A stretch of DNA of 64,000 nucleotides from Sulfitobacter mediterraneus (GTDB lineage Bacteria > Pseudomonadota > Alphaproteobacteria > Rhodobacterales > Rhodobacteraceae). The DNA is taken from assembly GCF_003054325.1 (NCBI RefSeq), contig NZ_QBKU01000009.1, forward strand, positions 124,001 to 188,000. The letters run 5' to 3'. Of the stretch, positions 16,164 to 24,908 are shown piece after piece; position 1 is the stretch's first letter, and each line of letters begins with the position of its first letter. The translations under genes were made by a program, and so were the position numbers. The notes beneath the pieces are model-generated. The model saw only the letters and a list, made by a program, of their open reading frames with translations. It made no database searches and had not been told where the DNA came from.

Positions 16164-19100
16164 ATGGCGGACAACGTAACCGGAACAAAATTTAGCGAAA
16201 CAGCGATCCTTGGCAGCGGCGCACAGACCGTTGATATGGGGGCGGGCAATGATCGCATCATTTCCTACGCTGATGGAGGAGAGCCTGACCCGGCGCAGAC
16301 GAACGGCGCAGAAGGGCGGGTTTATCCGCCTGTCACGGGCGGGACGGATGACATTCTGACCGGCGGGGCAGGCCGCGATACGTTTGAGTTCCGTGCGCTG
16401 ATCAATGCCAAGGAAAGCGTCGTTGGCGCCCACACCAGCAGCTCTGGCCGCGTCAATTGGGGCGGCGTTGCGGGGGAAAACGACAACGTCCATGATCACT
16501 GGGTCGAAGGGTTCGGCCTCGACACGATCACCGATTACAGCAAGGCCGAAGGCGACAAGATCAAAATCACCGGCCATACGATGACAATTGGCGACATCAC
16601 CTATGGATCGGATGAGGCCGGCGCGTTTTCCCTGATCACGGTCTACAGCCAGCAAGGCGACGGCGGTGCGGGCGGGGCCAATACGGCCACCGGTGCCCAT
16701 GACGAAGATCCGCTGGGCCAGATCAAGGTTTACGGCGACAAGGTTGAACTGGCCGATCTGATTGTCGAGAAAAACAATGAGGGCATCGACCGGCTGGAGA
16801 CGGCAGATGCGGTCTATGCCCCGATTGACCTTGGCATCACGCAGGTTGTCGCCAGCAACACCGATGACACCAGCTATACCGGGTCAATCCACCGGCAGAC
16901 CGACCGGATCTCAATTGGTGAGGGGTCGCAAGCCGTGGATGCGGGCGGCGGCAATGACATCATCTACAGCTTTTCCGATGGCGGAGAGCCGGATCCAGCC
17001 CAGACCGAAGGCGCAGCGGGCCGGGTGAATGACCCGGTCCCGGCAGATCAATCGGATGACATCATCAAAGGCGGGCAGGGGCGTGATACTTTTGCCTTTC
17101 GTCTGTTGCTGAATGCCAAACAAGAGATTCAGGACGAACACACCCGCAGCGACGGCGAGGTGAACTGGCGGCGCGTGGCAGGTGAAAACGACAACGTCCA
17201 TGACCACTGGGTTGAGGGGATCGGCAATGATGTGATCCTCGATTTCTCCAATCAGGATGGTGACAAAATCGACATTCGCGGTCACACGGTGGAGGTCGCC
17301 GCGATCACCTATGGTGCGGACGAGGGCGGCGATTTCAGCCTGATCCAGCTGCGGTCCCAGCAGGGTGATGGCGGTGCGGGCGGCGAAAATACCGCTACAG
17401 GCGCCCATGACGAAGACCTGTTGGGCACGATCAAGGTCTACGGCGACAAGGTGACCAAAGAGAATATCACGCTTAAGGCGAATGTGTTCTATGGCGTTGA
17501 TCAGCTTGAGGATATCGCCGCCGCCGAAGCCGACGGTCTGGCCGACAATGACGCGCCGCAGATTAAGCATCCACAATGGGGCATTGAAAACCCCGAAAGC
17601 TTTGAGCGGACATTCGAAGGCACCGCACGAGGCGACATGTTCAAAGCGGGCAGTGGCACTCAGATCATTGAGGCTGGCGGCGGCAATGACCGCATTCTCT
17701 CTTACGGCGATGCAGGAGAGCCGGACCCAGCTCAGACCGATGGCACCGAGGGGCGGATCAACCCGGCCATTGGCGCGGCAGGGTCAGACGATTATTTCTT
17801 TGGCGGCGCGGGCGCGGACCGCTTTGAATTCTATGCGCTTCTGAATGGACGGGCCGAAGTGGTGGCCCAGCACACTGGCAGTACCGGCGACATCAACTGG
17901 CGCGGGGTTGCGGGCGAAAACGACAATGTTCACGATCACTGGGTCGAAGGCTTTGGCGTTGATACGATCCTCGATTTCTCGAAAGAAGAAGGCGACAAGA
18001 TCCTTGTGCGGGGTCACACCGTCGAGATTGCCGAAGTGACGTATGGCACTGATGAAGGCGGTGCATTCTCGTCCATTCGTGTGATCAGCCAGCAAGGGAA
18101 TGGCGGCGCGGGCGGGGCCAACACGGCCACCGGCGCCCATGACGAAGACCCGCTGGGCATCATTAAGGTCTATGGCGACAAGGTCACCAAGGAGGACATC
18201 ACCGTGAAGCGTGACGGGGTGTTTGACGGCGGTGATCAACTGGCGGAAACCGACAAGCTGGCCGATTACAACGGCGGCACCCAAGCGTTCCAGATCACAG
18301 AAAATGGTGCGGTGCTGGAGACAGCGCCCGATGACGTCAAGACGACTGACCGGATTGAGCTGGGCTCAGGTGCGCAGCAGGTTTTTGCCGGATTGGGCAG
18401 CGATTACATCCGTGTCTATGCCGATGGTGGTGAGCCGGACCCGGCCCAGACAGATGGCGCAGGACGGATCACAGATCCGGTTGATCCGGCGCTCTCGACC
18501 GACATCGTGTCGGGCGGCCAGCATCGCGATACCTTTATGTTCAACTATCTGCTGGATGCCACCGACGTTGTGCTGGCCCGTCACACCCGCGAAGATGGCA
18601 GCATCAACTGGCGCAAGGTCGCGGGTGAAAATGATGCGGTGCATGATCATTGGGTCGAAAGCGGCGGCGATGATGTTGTCCTCGATTTTTCCAATCAGGA
18701 CAGAGACAGAATTGAATTGCGCGGTCACACGGTAGAATTGGCCGAGATTACCTATGGCGCGGACGAGGGCGGTGATTTCTCCCTGCTCCATGTCCGTTCG
18801 CAACAGGGCGACGGCGGCGGTGCCCATGACGAAGACAGCCTCGGCACCGTGAAGATCTATGGCGACACCGTTACCGAAGAGGACGTGCGGGTCACGGCCA
18901 AAGGGGTCTTTGACGGGATCGACATTCTGGAATCCATCGAGGGGCTGCCGAACCATATTGCGGGCGACAAAGATGCCAACATGCTGAGCGGCACCGCAGA
19001 GGCGGACAATATCCACGGCAACAACGGCAATGATTTTGTGATGGCTGGGGATGGCGACGATTTCATTTTTGGCGAAGGCCACAATGATCTGCTGTTTGGC

Positions 19101-19460
19101 GGCGCGGGCAATGACTGGATCGAAGGCGGCTGGGGCAGCGATGCGCTGTTTGGTGAAATGGGCGAGGATACGCTGGTCTCCAACAGCGGCCATGACAACA
19201 TGTCAGGCGGCAGTGAGGCCGATACATTCCTGTTCATGGACGGCACACGCGGCGGCCAGATCTTTGATTGGGAAGATGGTGCCGACAAAATCGACTTTTC
19301 CCGCATGGACGCAGTGCAGGGGATGGATGACGTGATGATCCTGCAATTGACCGACACCGCGGCGCGGGTGAGCTTTACCAATGACGCGGGCAAAGAAGGC
19401 AACATCGGTGTGATCGGGGTGAGCGGCTTTACCCTGTCAGACGATGATTTCAATTTCTAA
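16164..19460 (+). CDS. Large repeat-built RTX (calcium-binding) secreted protein
   Basis: A 1098-residue acidic protein, probably a type I secretion substrate. About 80% consists of four consecutive units of roughly 205-245 residues. Each contains GGEPDPAQT, a hemolysin-like DDI..GG.GRDTF.F segment, GENDNVHDHWVEG (GENDAVHDHWVES in the fourth), and a GAHDED...GTIKVYGDKV ending. The fourth unit lacks the glycine-rich insert before GAHDED. Classic RTX nonapeptides (GNNGNDFVMAGDGDDFIFGEG, about residues 940-1010) and a C-terminal DWEDGADKIDFSRM-type beta-roll cap follow; this region normally holds the uncleaved secretion signal. There is no N-terminal signal peptide and no transporter gene in the window. 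Role unknown: adhesin, surface layer or enzyme are all possible. Confidence 0.85.
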   Translation: MADNVTGTKFSETAILGSGAQTVDMGAGNDRIISYADGGEPDPAQTNGAEGRVYPPVTGGTDDILTGGAGRDTFEFRALINAKESVVGAHTSSSGRVNWGGVAGENDNVHDHWVEGFGLDTITDYSKAEGDKIKITGHTMTIGDITYGSDEAGAFSLITVYSQQGDGGAGGANTATGAHDEDPLGQIKVYGDKVELADLIVEKNNEGIDRLETADAVYAPIDLGITQVVASNTDDTSYTGSIHRQTDRISIGEGSQAVDAGGGNDIIYSFSDGGEPDPAQTEGAAGRVNDPVPADQSDDIIKGGQGRDTFAFRLLLNAKQEIQDEHTRSDGEVNWRRVAGENDNVHDHWVEGIGNDVILDFSNQDGDKIDIRGHTVEVAAITYGADEGGDFSLIQLRSQQGDGGAGGENTATGAHDEDLLGTIKVYGDKVTKENITLKANVFYGVDQLEDIAAAEADGLADNDAPQIKHPQWGIENPESFERTFEGTARGDMFKAGSGTQIIEAGGGNDRILSYGDAGEPDPAQTDGTEGRINPAIGAAGSDDYFFGGAGADRFEFYALLNGRAEVVAQHTGSTGDINWRGVAGENDNVHDHWVEGFGVDTILDFSKEEGDKILVRGHTVEIAEVTYGTDEGGAFSSIRVISQQGNGGAGGANTATGAHDEDPLGIIKVYGDKVTKEDITVKRDGVFDGGDQLAETDKLADYNGGTQAFQITENGAVLETAPDDVKTTDRIELGSGAQQVFAGLGSDYIRVYADGGEPDPAQTDGAGRITDPVDPALSTDIVSGGQHRDTFMFNYLLDATDVVLARHTREDGSINWRKVAGENDAVHDHWVESGGDDVVLDFSNQDRDRIELRGHTVELAEITYGADEGGDFSLLHVRSQQGDGGGAHDEDSLGTVKIYGDTVTEEDVRVTAKGVFDGIDILESIEGLPNHIAGDKDANMLSGTAEADNIHGNNGNDFVMAGDGDDFIFGEGHNDLLFGGAGNDWIEGGWGSDALFGEMGEDTLVSNSGHDNMSGGSEADTFLFMDGTRGGQIFDWEDGADKIDFSRMDAVQGMDDVMILQLTDTAARVSFTNDAGKEGNIGVIGVSGFTLSDDDFNF

Positions 19461-19477
19461 GTTATAGCGTCACCGCC

Positions 19478-19515
19478 AATGCCCCGTCCAGCTATCTTGG
19501 GCGGGGCATTTGTCT
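19478..19515 (+). terminator. Intrinsic terminator after the RTX gene
   Basis: AATGCCCCGTCC (19478-19489) pairs with GGGCGGGGCATT (19499-19510) through one G-T wobble, giving a 12-bp stem with a 9-base loop. The trailing T-run is weak (TTTGTCT). The position 18 bases after the stop fits termination of the RTX transcript. Confidence 0.75.
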
Positions 19516-19555
19516 ATCCACTGTAGTCATACCACGTCAGGCAATTCGCCAAGGC

Positions 19556-20902
19556 TCAGACGCAGGCGAGCCCCGCATCCAATGCGGACAGGATCGTATC
19601 AGCCTCCGCTTCGCTGAGCACCAATGGCGGCGACAGGATCAGGTTGGGGCCGGACACCCGTACCATTGCACCGCTTTGATACGCACCTTCTTGCACTGCC
19701 AGCGCGGAGGCCCCGTCAATCGGAGCCTTGGTGGAACGATCACTGACCATCTCAATCGCCGTCATCAAGCCATGTCCGCCGCGCACGTCGCCGATGATAT
19801 CGTATTTCTCCATCAAGGCCTTGCATCCGTCAAAAAGCTGCGTTCCCCTTGCTGCGGCATTGTCCACGACGTTCAATCGCTTGGTTTCTGCCAGACAAGC
19901 GAGCGCCGCCGCCGCGCCGACAGGATGGCCCGAATAGGTGTAGCCATGGCCGATCTTGGCGGAAGGGTTGCCCTCGAACACATCCACCATGCGATGGCCG
20001 ATCATCACCGCGCCAAAGGGAAAATAACCATTGGTGATCGCCTTGGCAGTACACATCATATCCGGCTGAATGCCCCAAAGCCGCGCACCCGACCATGCGC
20101 CGGTCCGGCCATAGGCGGTAATCACCTCATCGGTGATCAGCAAAATGCCATGCCGGTTGCAGATCTCCTGAACCATTGGCGCAAAGGATTTGTGCGGTGG
20201 AATGACCCCGCCTGCGCCCAAAATCGGCTCCATGATCATCGCGGCGATGGTGCCCGCGCCTTGAAAGGCGATCTCGTCCTCCAAGGCCTGAACACAAAGC
20301 TGCGCCAGCCTTTCGGGATCACTTTCGTTAAACGGGTTCCGGTAGGTGTAGGGCGCCGGAATGTGGAAGCAGCCGGGCAAAAGCGGCTCATAAGCGGTGC
20401 GGAAATTGGCATTGCCGTTGACGGACGCGCCGCCGATATGGGTGCCGTGATAACCCTTCTTGAGGCTCAAAAACTTGGTGCGCCCGGCCTCTCCGCGCAG
20501 CTTGTGATACTGCCGCGCCAGGCGCAGGGCCGTTTCCACAGAATCCGATCCGCCAGAGGTAAAGAACGCCCGCGCCATCCCGTCAGGTTCAAAGAATTCC
20601 GACAGCTCAAAAGACAGCTCAATCGCCACATCGTTGGATGTGCCGCGGAACGTCGAATAATAGGGCAGGGTGTCCAATTGCGCGGCCATCGCATCTTTGA
20701 CGGGCTGGCAGGAATACCCCAGATTGACGTTCCACAGCCCGCCAACACCATCCACGACCGTATGCCCATCAATGTCCGTGACGCAGACGCCGCTGGATCC
20801 AGTGATGATTTTGGGCGGGTTGTCGATGCTGTCCTGCGGTGAGGTCATCGGATGCCACATCAGCCGCCCGTTGTTTTCTTTGAGGAAGTTGGAGTCTTTC
20901 AT
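19556..20902 (-). CDS. Class III PLP-dependent aminotransferase
   Basis: A 448-residue omega-amino-acid-type aminotransferase (AGAT-III). LMWHPMTSP near the start, FFTSGGSDSVETALRLARQYH, KKGYHGTHIGGASVNG and LITDEVITAYGRTG (PLP-contact Asp) are visible, and the PLP lysine lies in MCTAKAITNGYFP. It resembles SpuC/beta-alanine-pyruvate transaminase-like enzymes. The start at 20902 (MKDSNFLKENN) overlaps the IclR stop by 4 bp; a longer reading is rejected. It is co-transcribed behind the IclR regulator and divergent from a transporter/aldehyde dehydrogenase operon, so it probably deaminates the imported amine or omega-amino acid to an aldehyde. Confidence 0.9.
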   Translation of the reverse strand: MKDSNFLKENNGRLMWHPMTSPQDSIDNPPKIITGSSGVCVTDIDGHTVVDGVGGLWNVNLGYSCQPVKDAMAAQLDTLPYYSTFRGTSNDVAIELSFELSEFFEPDGMARAFFTSGGSDSVETALRLARQYHKLRGEAGRTKFLSLKKGYHGTHIGGASVNGNANFRTAYEPLLPGCFHIPAPYTYRNPFNESDPERLAQLCVQALEDEIAFQGAGTIAAMIMEPILGAGGVIPPHKSFAPMVQEICNRHGILLITDEVITAYGRTGAWSGARLWGIQPDMMCTAKAITNGYFPFGAVMIGHRMVDVFEGNPSAKIGHGYTYSGHPVGAAAALACLAETKRLNVVDNAAARGTQLFDGCKALMEKYDIIGDVRGGHGLMTAIEMVSDRSTKAPIDGASALAVQEGAYQSGAMVRVSGPNLILSPPLVLSEAEADTILSALDAGLACV

Positions 20903-21708
20903 GATGTGCTTTCCAATACGTTCGAACGTGACAGTGAAGTGGCCCATGCGGCCTCGATTTCGGCAGGGACGGTGCCGCCCCAATTTCGGGTGATGTCGCG
21001 GCTCGCCTCTATCAGGTTTTCTTTGACCTTGGCCTCAAGGCTCGGTGAAAACCGGGAGGCGACGCAGGCCACTGAGACCGCACCCGCAAAACGGCCAGAT
21101 TGGTCAAAGACCGGGGCTGAAACGCCCTGGATGTCATCCTCATAACAGCGGTCGGATCGCCCAAAACCGCTGTGCCGCACCGCCTCGACTGTCTGACGCA
21201 ATGCATCCTCTGTTGCGATGGTGCGGCCCGTAAAAACCTGCAATCTTGCAACCGCCGCGGGCCAAAGGCCAGATGGCCCAAAGGCCAAAGCACAAAGCCC
21301 CGATGCTGTGGCATGAAGCGGGAAAGATTGCACATCAATGATCGCGCGTGTGCTGTGATGTTGCGATTCTCTGGACACCAGTGGATAGACGGTGGTGCCC
21401 GAAAGCACGGAAACATGGGCGGTCTCGCCTGTTGTATCGACCAACCCATCGAGCACGGTTTCGGCCCCCGCTTTGCGCGGTACGGTCTCTTCGCGGATCT
21501 GTGCGAGTTGCAGCAGCGCTGGCCCAAGGCGGTAATGCTTGGTCGCCGGGTTTTGTTCCACAAATCCAGCATCTTCAAGTGCTTGCAAGTGCCGATACGT
21601 CGTCGCCTTGTCGCGCCCGGCCTGCCTGCACAGCTGGGACAACCCGATCTCGGGTTGGGCCGGTGTGAAATACGCCAAAAGCTCTAGCGTTTTCGTAGTG
21701 GACGACAT
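20899..21708 (-). CDS. IclR-family transcriptional regulator
   Basis: A 269-residue regulator with an N-terminal winged helix (EIGLSQLCRQAGRDKATTYRHLQAL, about residues 19-43) and a C-terminal GAF-like effector domain (SRESQHHSTRAIIDVQSFPLHATASG, then VSAPVFDQSGRFAGAVSVAC). It heads an operon with the class III aminotransferase (ATGA overlap) and diverges from the TTT transporter operon. The palindrome at 21790-21806 is its likely operator, controlling both directions. Confidence 0.92.
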   Translation of the reverse strand: MSSTTKTLELLAYFTPAQPEIGLSQLCRQAGRDKATTYRHLQALEDAGFVEQNPATKHYRLGPALLQLAQIREETVPRKAGAETVLDGLVDTTGETAHVSVLSGTTVYPLVSRESQHHSTRAIIDVQSFPLHATASGLCALAFGPSGLWPAAVARLQVFTGRTIATEDALRQTVEAVRHSGFGRSDRCYEDDIQGVSAPVFDQSGRFAGAVSVACVASRFSPSLEAKVKENLIEASRDITRNWGGTVPAEIEAAWATSLSRSNVLESTS

Positions 21709-21746
21709 GGAGGGTCTCTCTCTTTGCGGCTGCCTTGAGAAAAAGT

Positions 21747-21806
21747 TTGACAGACGGTGGTTAACAAGGCAACCTTTTTATGAAACGTCGGTTCAATATG
21801 TGAACC
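21747..21806 (+). promoter_or_regulatory. Promoter region with IclR-type palindrome
   Basis: TTGACA at 21747-21752 is a good -35 box; the -10 box is unclear. GGTTCA (21790-21795) and TGAACC (21801-21806) form a perfect inverted repeat with a 5-base spacer, the size and symmetry typical of IclR operators. It lies 18 bases upstream of the substrate-binding protein start. Confidence 0.5.
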
Positions 21807-21823
21807 ATATCAGGGAGAGACCA

Positions 21824-22768
21824 ATGAATAAGTTTTCAATGTCTGTGACGGCTTTGGCCTTGGCCATGACTGCCGTTGCTGGAACTGCGCAGGCCGAGTA
21901 CCCCGAAAAACCGGTCGAATTTGTTGTGCCGTGGCCTCCGGGTGATCTTGAGGATGTCCTGACGCGCATGATCGCCGAGGATTTCTCCGAAACTTACGGT
22001 GTGCCAACTGCCGTGGTGAACAAGCCGGGCGGCGGCGGTGGCCCTTTCCCTGGTGCAATCGAAGTGGCCAATGCGCCCGCTGATGGCTATACGATCGGAT
22101 CGTTCATCATCGCCATTCCAGTGGTCGGACCGCAGATCGGCATTCCAGAGTTGAACCCGGACCCCTTTGTTCCGCTGGGCAATTTCCTGACCTATCCGTT
22201 TGTCATCGCGGCAGGCGGCAATGCCCCTTATGACGACATGGCCGGATTGGCCGCCCATGCCGCAGGTAATGATGTGGTGCTTGGACACTTCGGTGCACCG
22301 CTGGTGCCTACGCAGGTGACACTGGGTCTGGCCAAATCCATGGGCTTTTCCTACTCCTCTGACGCGGCTTTTGATGCGCTGGATTGCAACACCTTGGCCT
22401 CTGGCGATGTGGACGTGATCAACACCACGCTGCAATTGATCCTGCCCTGTCTGGATGATGTCAAAGTGCTGGCCTCCATCGGATCAGAGCGGATTGCGCT
22501 GACGCCGGATGCGCCCACTGTGGCAGAACTGGCGCCGGATCTGGACGTGGCGCTGTGGAATGGCTTGTTCGTGCATGCCGACACCCCGCAAGATGCCCGC
22601 GAAAAGATCATCGCCGTTGCGCAAAAGACCATGATGTCGGAGCGCGCGCAGAAGCTGGCGGCCGAAACCGGCGCATTGGTCTATTGGCAAGCCGCCGATG
22701 ACGTGGCCGCGCAGATCGAAAAAGACATTGAGACCATGGGCCGCATCGAAGGTATGCTGTCCGAATAA
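21824..22768 (+). CDS. TTT-family periplasmic substrate-binding protein (Bug/TctC)
   Basis: A 314-residue periplasmic receptor of a tripartite tricarboxylate-type transporter. A signal peptide ends AGTAQA at residue 24, and the mature protein opens YPEKPVEFVVPWPPGD, the Bug signature. VVNKPGGGGGPFPG (ligand-binding loop) and ADGYTIGSF follow. The Asp in PPGDLEDV suggests binding of something other than a plain dicarboxylate. The start at 21824 has GGGAGAGA upstream. A strong hairpin separates it from tctB, as is common where the receptor must be made in excess. Confidence 0.9.
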   Translation: MNKFSMSVTALALAMTAVAGTAQAEYPEKPVEFVVPWPPGDLEDVLTRMIAEDFSETYGVPTAVVNKPGGGGGPFPGAIEVANAPADGYTIGSFIIAIPVVGPQIGIPELNPDPFVPLGNFLTYPFVIAAGGNAPYDDMAGLAAHAAGNDVVLGHFGAPLVPTQVTLGLAKSMGFSYSSDAAFDALDCNTLASGDVDVINTTLQLILPCLDDVKVLASIGSERIALTPDAPTVAELAPDLDVALWNGLFVHADTPQDAREKIIAVAQKTMMSERAQKLAAETGALVYWQAADDVAAQIEKDIETMGRIEGMLSE

Positions 22769-22778
22769 CCAAACAGCG

Positions 22779-22810
22779 TTCCGCCGGGCGACATTGTCGG
22801 CCCGGCGGAA
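22779..22810 (+). promoter_or_regulatory. Intercistronic hairpin after the TTT receptor gene
   Basis: TTCCGCCGGGC (22779-22789) and GCCCGGCGGAA (22800-22810) form a perfect 11-bp stem that the inner GAC/GTC can extend. There is no T-tract, so it is more likely to stabilise the upstream message or cause partial termination, raising receptor levels above TctB and TctA. Confidence 0.6.
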
Positions 22811-22834
22811 TGGTCGGTCATTGGGGGGTGATCC

Positions 22835-23374
22835 ATGTCGCGCGTCAAAACGCTGCAATCTTTGTTCAAACGATACCGCCGCCCCGGCGATATCGTTTTT
22901 GCTTGGGTTCTGTTGATCATCTCGGTATTTTTGCTGTCCCAATTGTTTGAGCAAACGGCCTATAAGCCGCGCGGCAAACTCTTTGCGCAACCACGGTTTT
23001 GGCCCGCCGTGTCGTTGATGGGCATGGCCGGGTTTGCCGCGTTTCATTTGCTCGGTTCGGCGCTATCCGAACGGATCGAGGGGCGTTGGCGCGAGGTTTG
23101 GACGTGGATTGCGGCGTTGGAGTATGCGGGGTGGTTCATCGCATATGCCGCGCTTGTTCCCTTGGGGGGCTATTTGCCGACAACGCTGGTTTTTGCGCTG
23201 GCTCTGACACTGCGCGCCGGATACCGCAGCGCCCGCATGTTGATCGCGGCCGGAGCCTGCGCGGTGATTATCGTCCTGCTGTTCAAAACCCTGTTGCGGG
23301 TGAACCTGCCCGCAGGGCGGATCTACGAGCTGCTGCCGGATGGGCTGCGCCCGTTCATGTTGACCTATTTCTGA
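22835..23374 (+). CDS. TTT-family small membrane subunit TctB
   Basis: A 179-residue protein with four hydrophobic segments (IVFAWVLLIISVFLLSQLF, then FWPAVSLMGMAGFAAFHLL, and two in the C-terminal half). The LFAQPRFWPAVSL motif is typical of TctB, the poorly conserved small permease subunit. It lies between the receptor and the large permease TctA, 12 bp before the latter. The function is inferred from family and position. Confidence 0.85.
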   Translation: MSRVKTLQSLFKRYRRPGDIVFAWVLLIISVFLLSQLFEQTAYKPRGKLFAQPRFWPAVSLMGMAGFAAFHLLGSALSERIEGRWREVWTWIAALEYAGWFIAYAALVPLGGYLPTTLVFALALTLRAGYRSARMLIAAGACAVIIVLLFKTLLRVNLPAGRIYELLPDGLRPFMLTYF

Positions 23375-23386
23375 TCGGATCACGTT

Positions 23387-24904
23387 ATGGAAAACCTGCT
23401 TGCCGGGGCTGAAATGCTGGCCCGATGGGATGTTTTGGTTGCGCTTTTGGTCGGCTCGATCGGGGGGGTGATCATTGGCGCAATTCCCGGTGTTGGTCCT
23501 GCGGTGGCCATTGCGATCCTGCTGCCCGCGACCTTCTCGCTTGATCCGATTGTCGGGCTGACGATGCTTCTGGGGATCTATGGATCATCCATGTATGGCG
23601 GCGCGATCCCGGCAATCTTGATCAATACACCGGGCACAGCCGTGAATGCGCTGACCTCTTATGACGGCTATCCGATGACGCAGGCCGGCGAAGGGCACCG
23701 CGCCCTGTCCTTGGCCTATAGCGCATCGTTTTGGGGTGGCATCTTTGGGATTGGCTGCCTGATTTTGCTGTCCCCTGTTTTGGCGTTGATCGCGCCCATG
23801 TTCGGCTCCCGCGAGATTTTTCTTGCGGCGTTTCTGGGTATTCTACTGGTGATCCTTGCACATCGCGGCCAGATCTTCGCGGCTGGGTTTCTGGCGATGT
23901 TCGGTATCTTTCTGCAGACCGTTGGCTTGGACGCAGTGACCTATACCCAGCGCTACACCTTCGGCTTTTCGTTCCTCAGCTCTGGCATCAACTTGATTGT
24001 TGTGGTTCTGGGCCTCTTCGCGCTCAGCCAAGCGTTCTTCCTGCTCACCGCACCAGACAGCAGCCCGGACGCCAAGCCGGTCACCGGAAAACTGACCGCA
24101 GGCTTCAAAGAGCTGCTCAAGCACAAAAGGGTGGCGACGGTGTCCTCCAGCTTTGGCGTGCTTTTGGGCATGATCCCCGGCACGGGTGAGTTTACGGCCC
24201 AATTCATGAGCTATACCTACGCGCAAAAAACCTCTGCCAAGCCTGATGATTTTGGCAAAGGATCCCCCGAAGGTTTGATCGCATCTGAGGCGGCCAACAA
24301 CGCGGTGCCAGCCGCCGCGATGATCCCGCTTTTGGCGCTGGGCATCCCCGGTGAGGCGCTGACCGCGATGATGCTTTCGGTGTTCTACATCCACAATGTG
24401 ATCCCCGGTCCACAGCTGTTCCAGAACCAGATTGATCTGGTTTACGGGCTCTATTTTGCCCTGATCCTGCTGAATGTGATCGTGATGGTGTTCTTGCTGT
24501 TCTCAACAAATTTGCTGACCAAGATCATTCGCGTGCCAACCCGATTTTTGGGGGTGGTGATCCTGATCCTTTCGTTTGTCGGGGTCTATTCGCTGCGCAA
24601 TTCGCTGACGGATTGTATGATTTCGGCGGGGTTCGGTGTTCTTGGTCTGATCCTGAAGCGGCTGAACCTGCCGATTGTGCCAATCATTCTGGGGATGGTT
24701 CTGGGCGGCATCATGGAGGTCAAGCTGCGCTCGGCCCTGCCGCGCCTCAAGACGCCGCTGGATATGATTGACCGGCCCATTTCCTTTATTCTCTTTGTGA
24801 TCATCCTGTTGGTGGTCGCCCTGCATATCCGCACCCTGGTCAGAGAGTTTCGCGCTCACCAGCCCGAAGAGGACCACGACATGCATGACAGTCAAACACG
24901 GTAG
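23387..24904 (+). CDS. TTT-family large permease TctA
   Basis: A 505-residue inner-membrane permease with ten to twelve hydrophobic segments. The hallmark repeats GAIPGVGPAVAIAILLPATF (about residues 30-50) and GMIPGTGEFTAQFMSY (about 263-278) are present, as are GGAIPAILINTPGT and LLALGIPGEALTAMML. The cytoplasmic C-terminus is charged. It imports the receptor-bound carboxylate or amine using an ion gradient; the substrate is probably what the neighbouring aminotransferase and aldehyde dehydrogenase degrade. Confidence 0.93.
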   Translation: MENLLAGAEMLARWDVLVALLVGSIGGVIIGAIPGVGPAVAIAILLPATFSLDPIVGLTMLLGIYGSSMYGGAIPAILINTPGTAVNALTSYDGYPMTQAGEGHRALSLAYSASFWGGIFGIGCLILLSPVLALIAPMFGSREIFLAAFLGILLVILAHRGQIFAAGFLAMFGIFLQTVGLDAVTYTQRYTFGFSFLSSGINLIVVVLGLFALSQAFFLLTAPDSSPDAKPVTGKLTAGFKELLKHKRVATVSSSFGVLLGMIPGTGEFTAQFMSYTYAQKTSAKPDDFGKGSPEGLIASEAANNAVPAAAMIPLLALGIPGEALTAMMLSVFYIHNVIPGPQLFQNQIDLVYGLYFALILLNVIVMVFLLFSTNLLTKIIRVPTRFLGVVILILSFVGVYSLRNSLTDCMISAGFGVLGLILKRLNLPIVPIILGMVLGGIMEVKLRSALPRLKTPLDMIDRPISFILFVIILLVVALHIRTLVREFRAHQPEEDHDMHDSQTR

Positions 24905-24908
24905 GCCC

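Noticed and set aside
16164-18940. Regularly spaced repeats that could suggest a CRISPR or tandem DNA array
   Set aside because: The roughly 720-bp periodicity is entirely explained by repeated protein domains in one open frame.
20903-20983. Upstream extension of the class III aminotransferase
   Set aside because: The extra 27 residues overlap the IclR gene and are not family-like; MKDSNFLKENN with an ATGA overlap is the better start.
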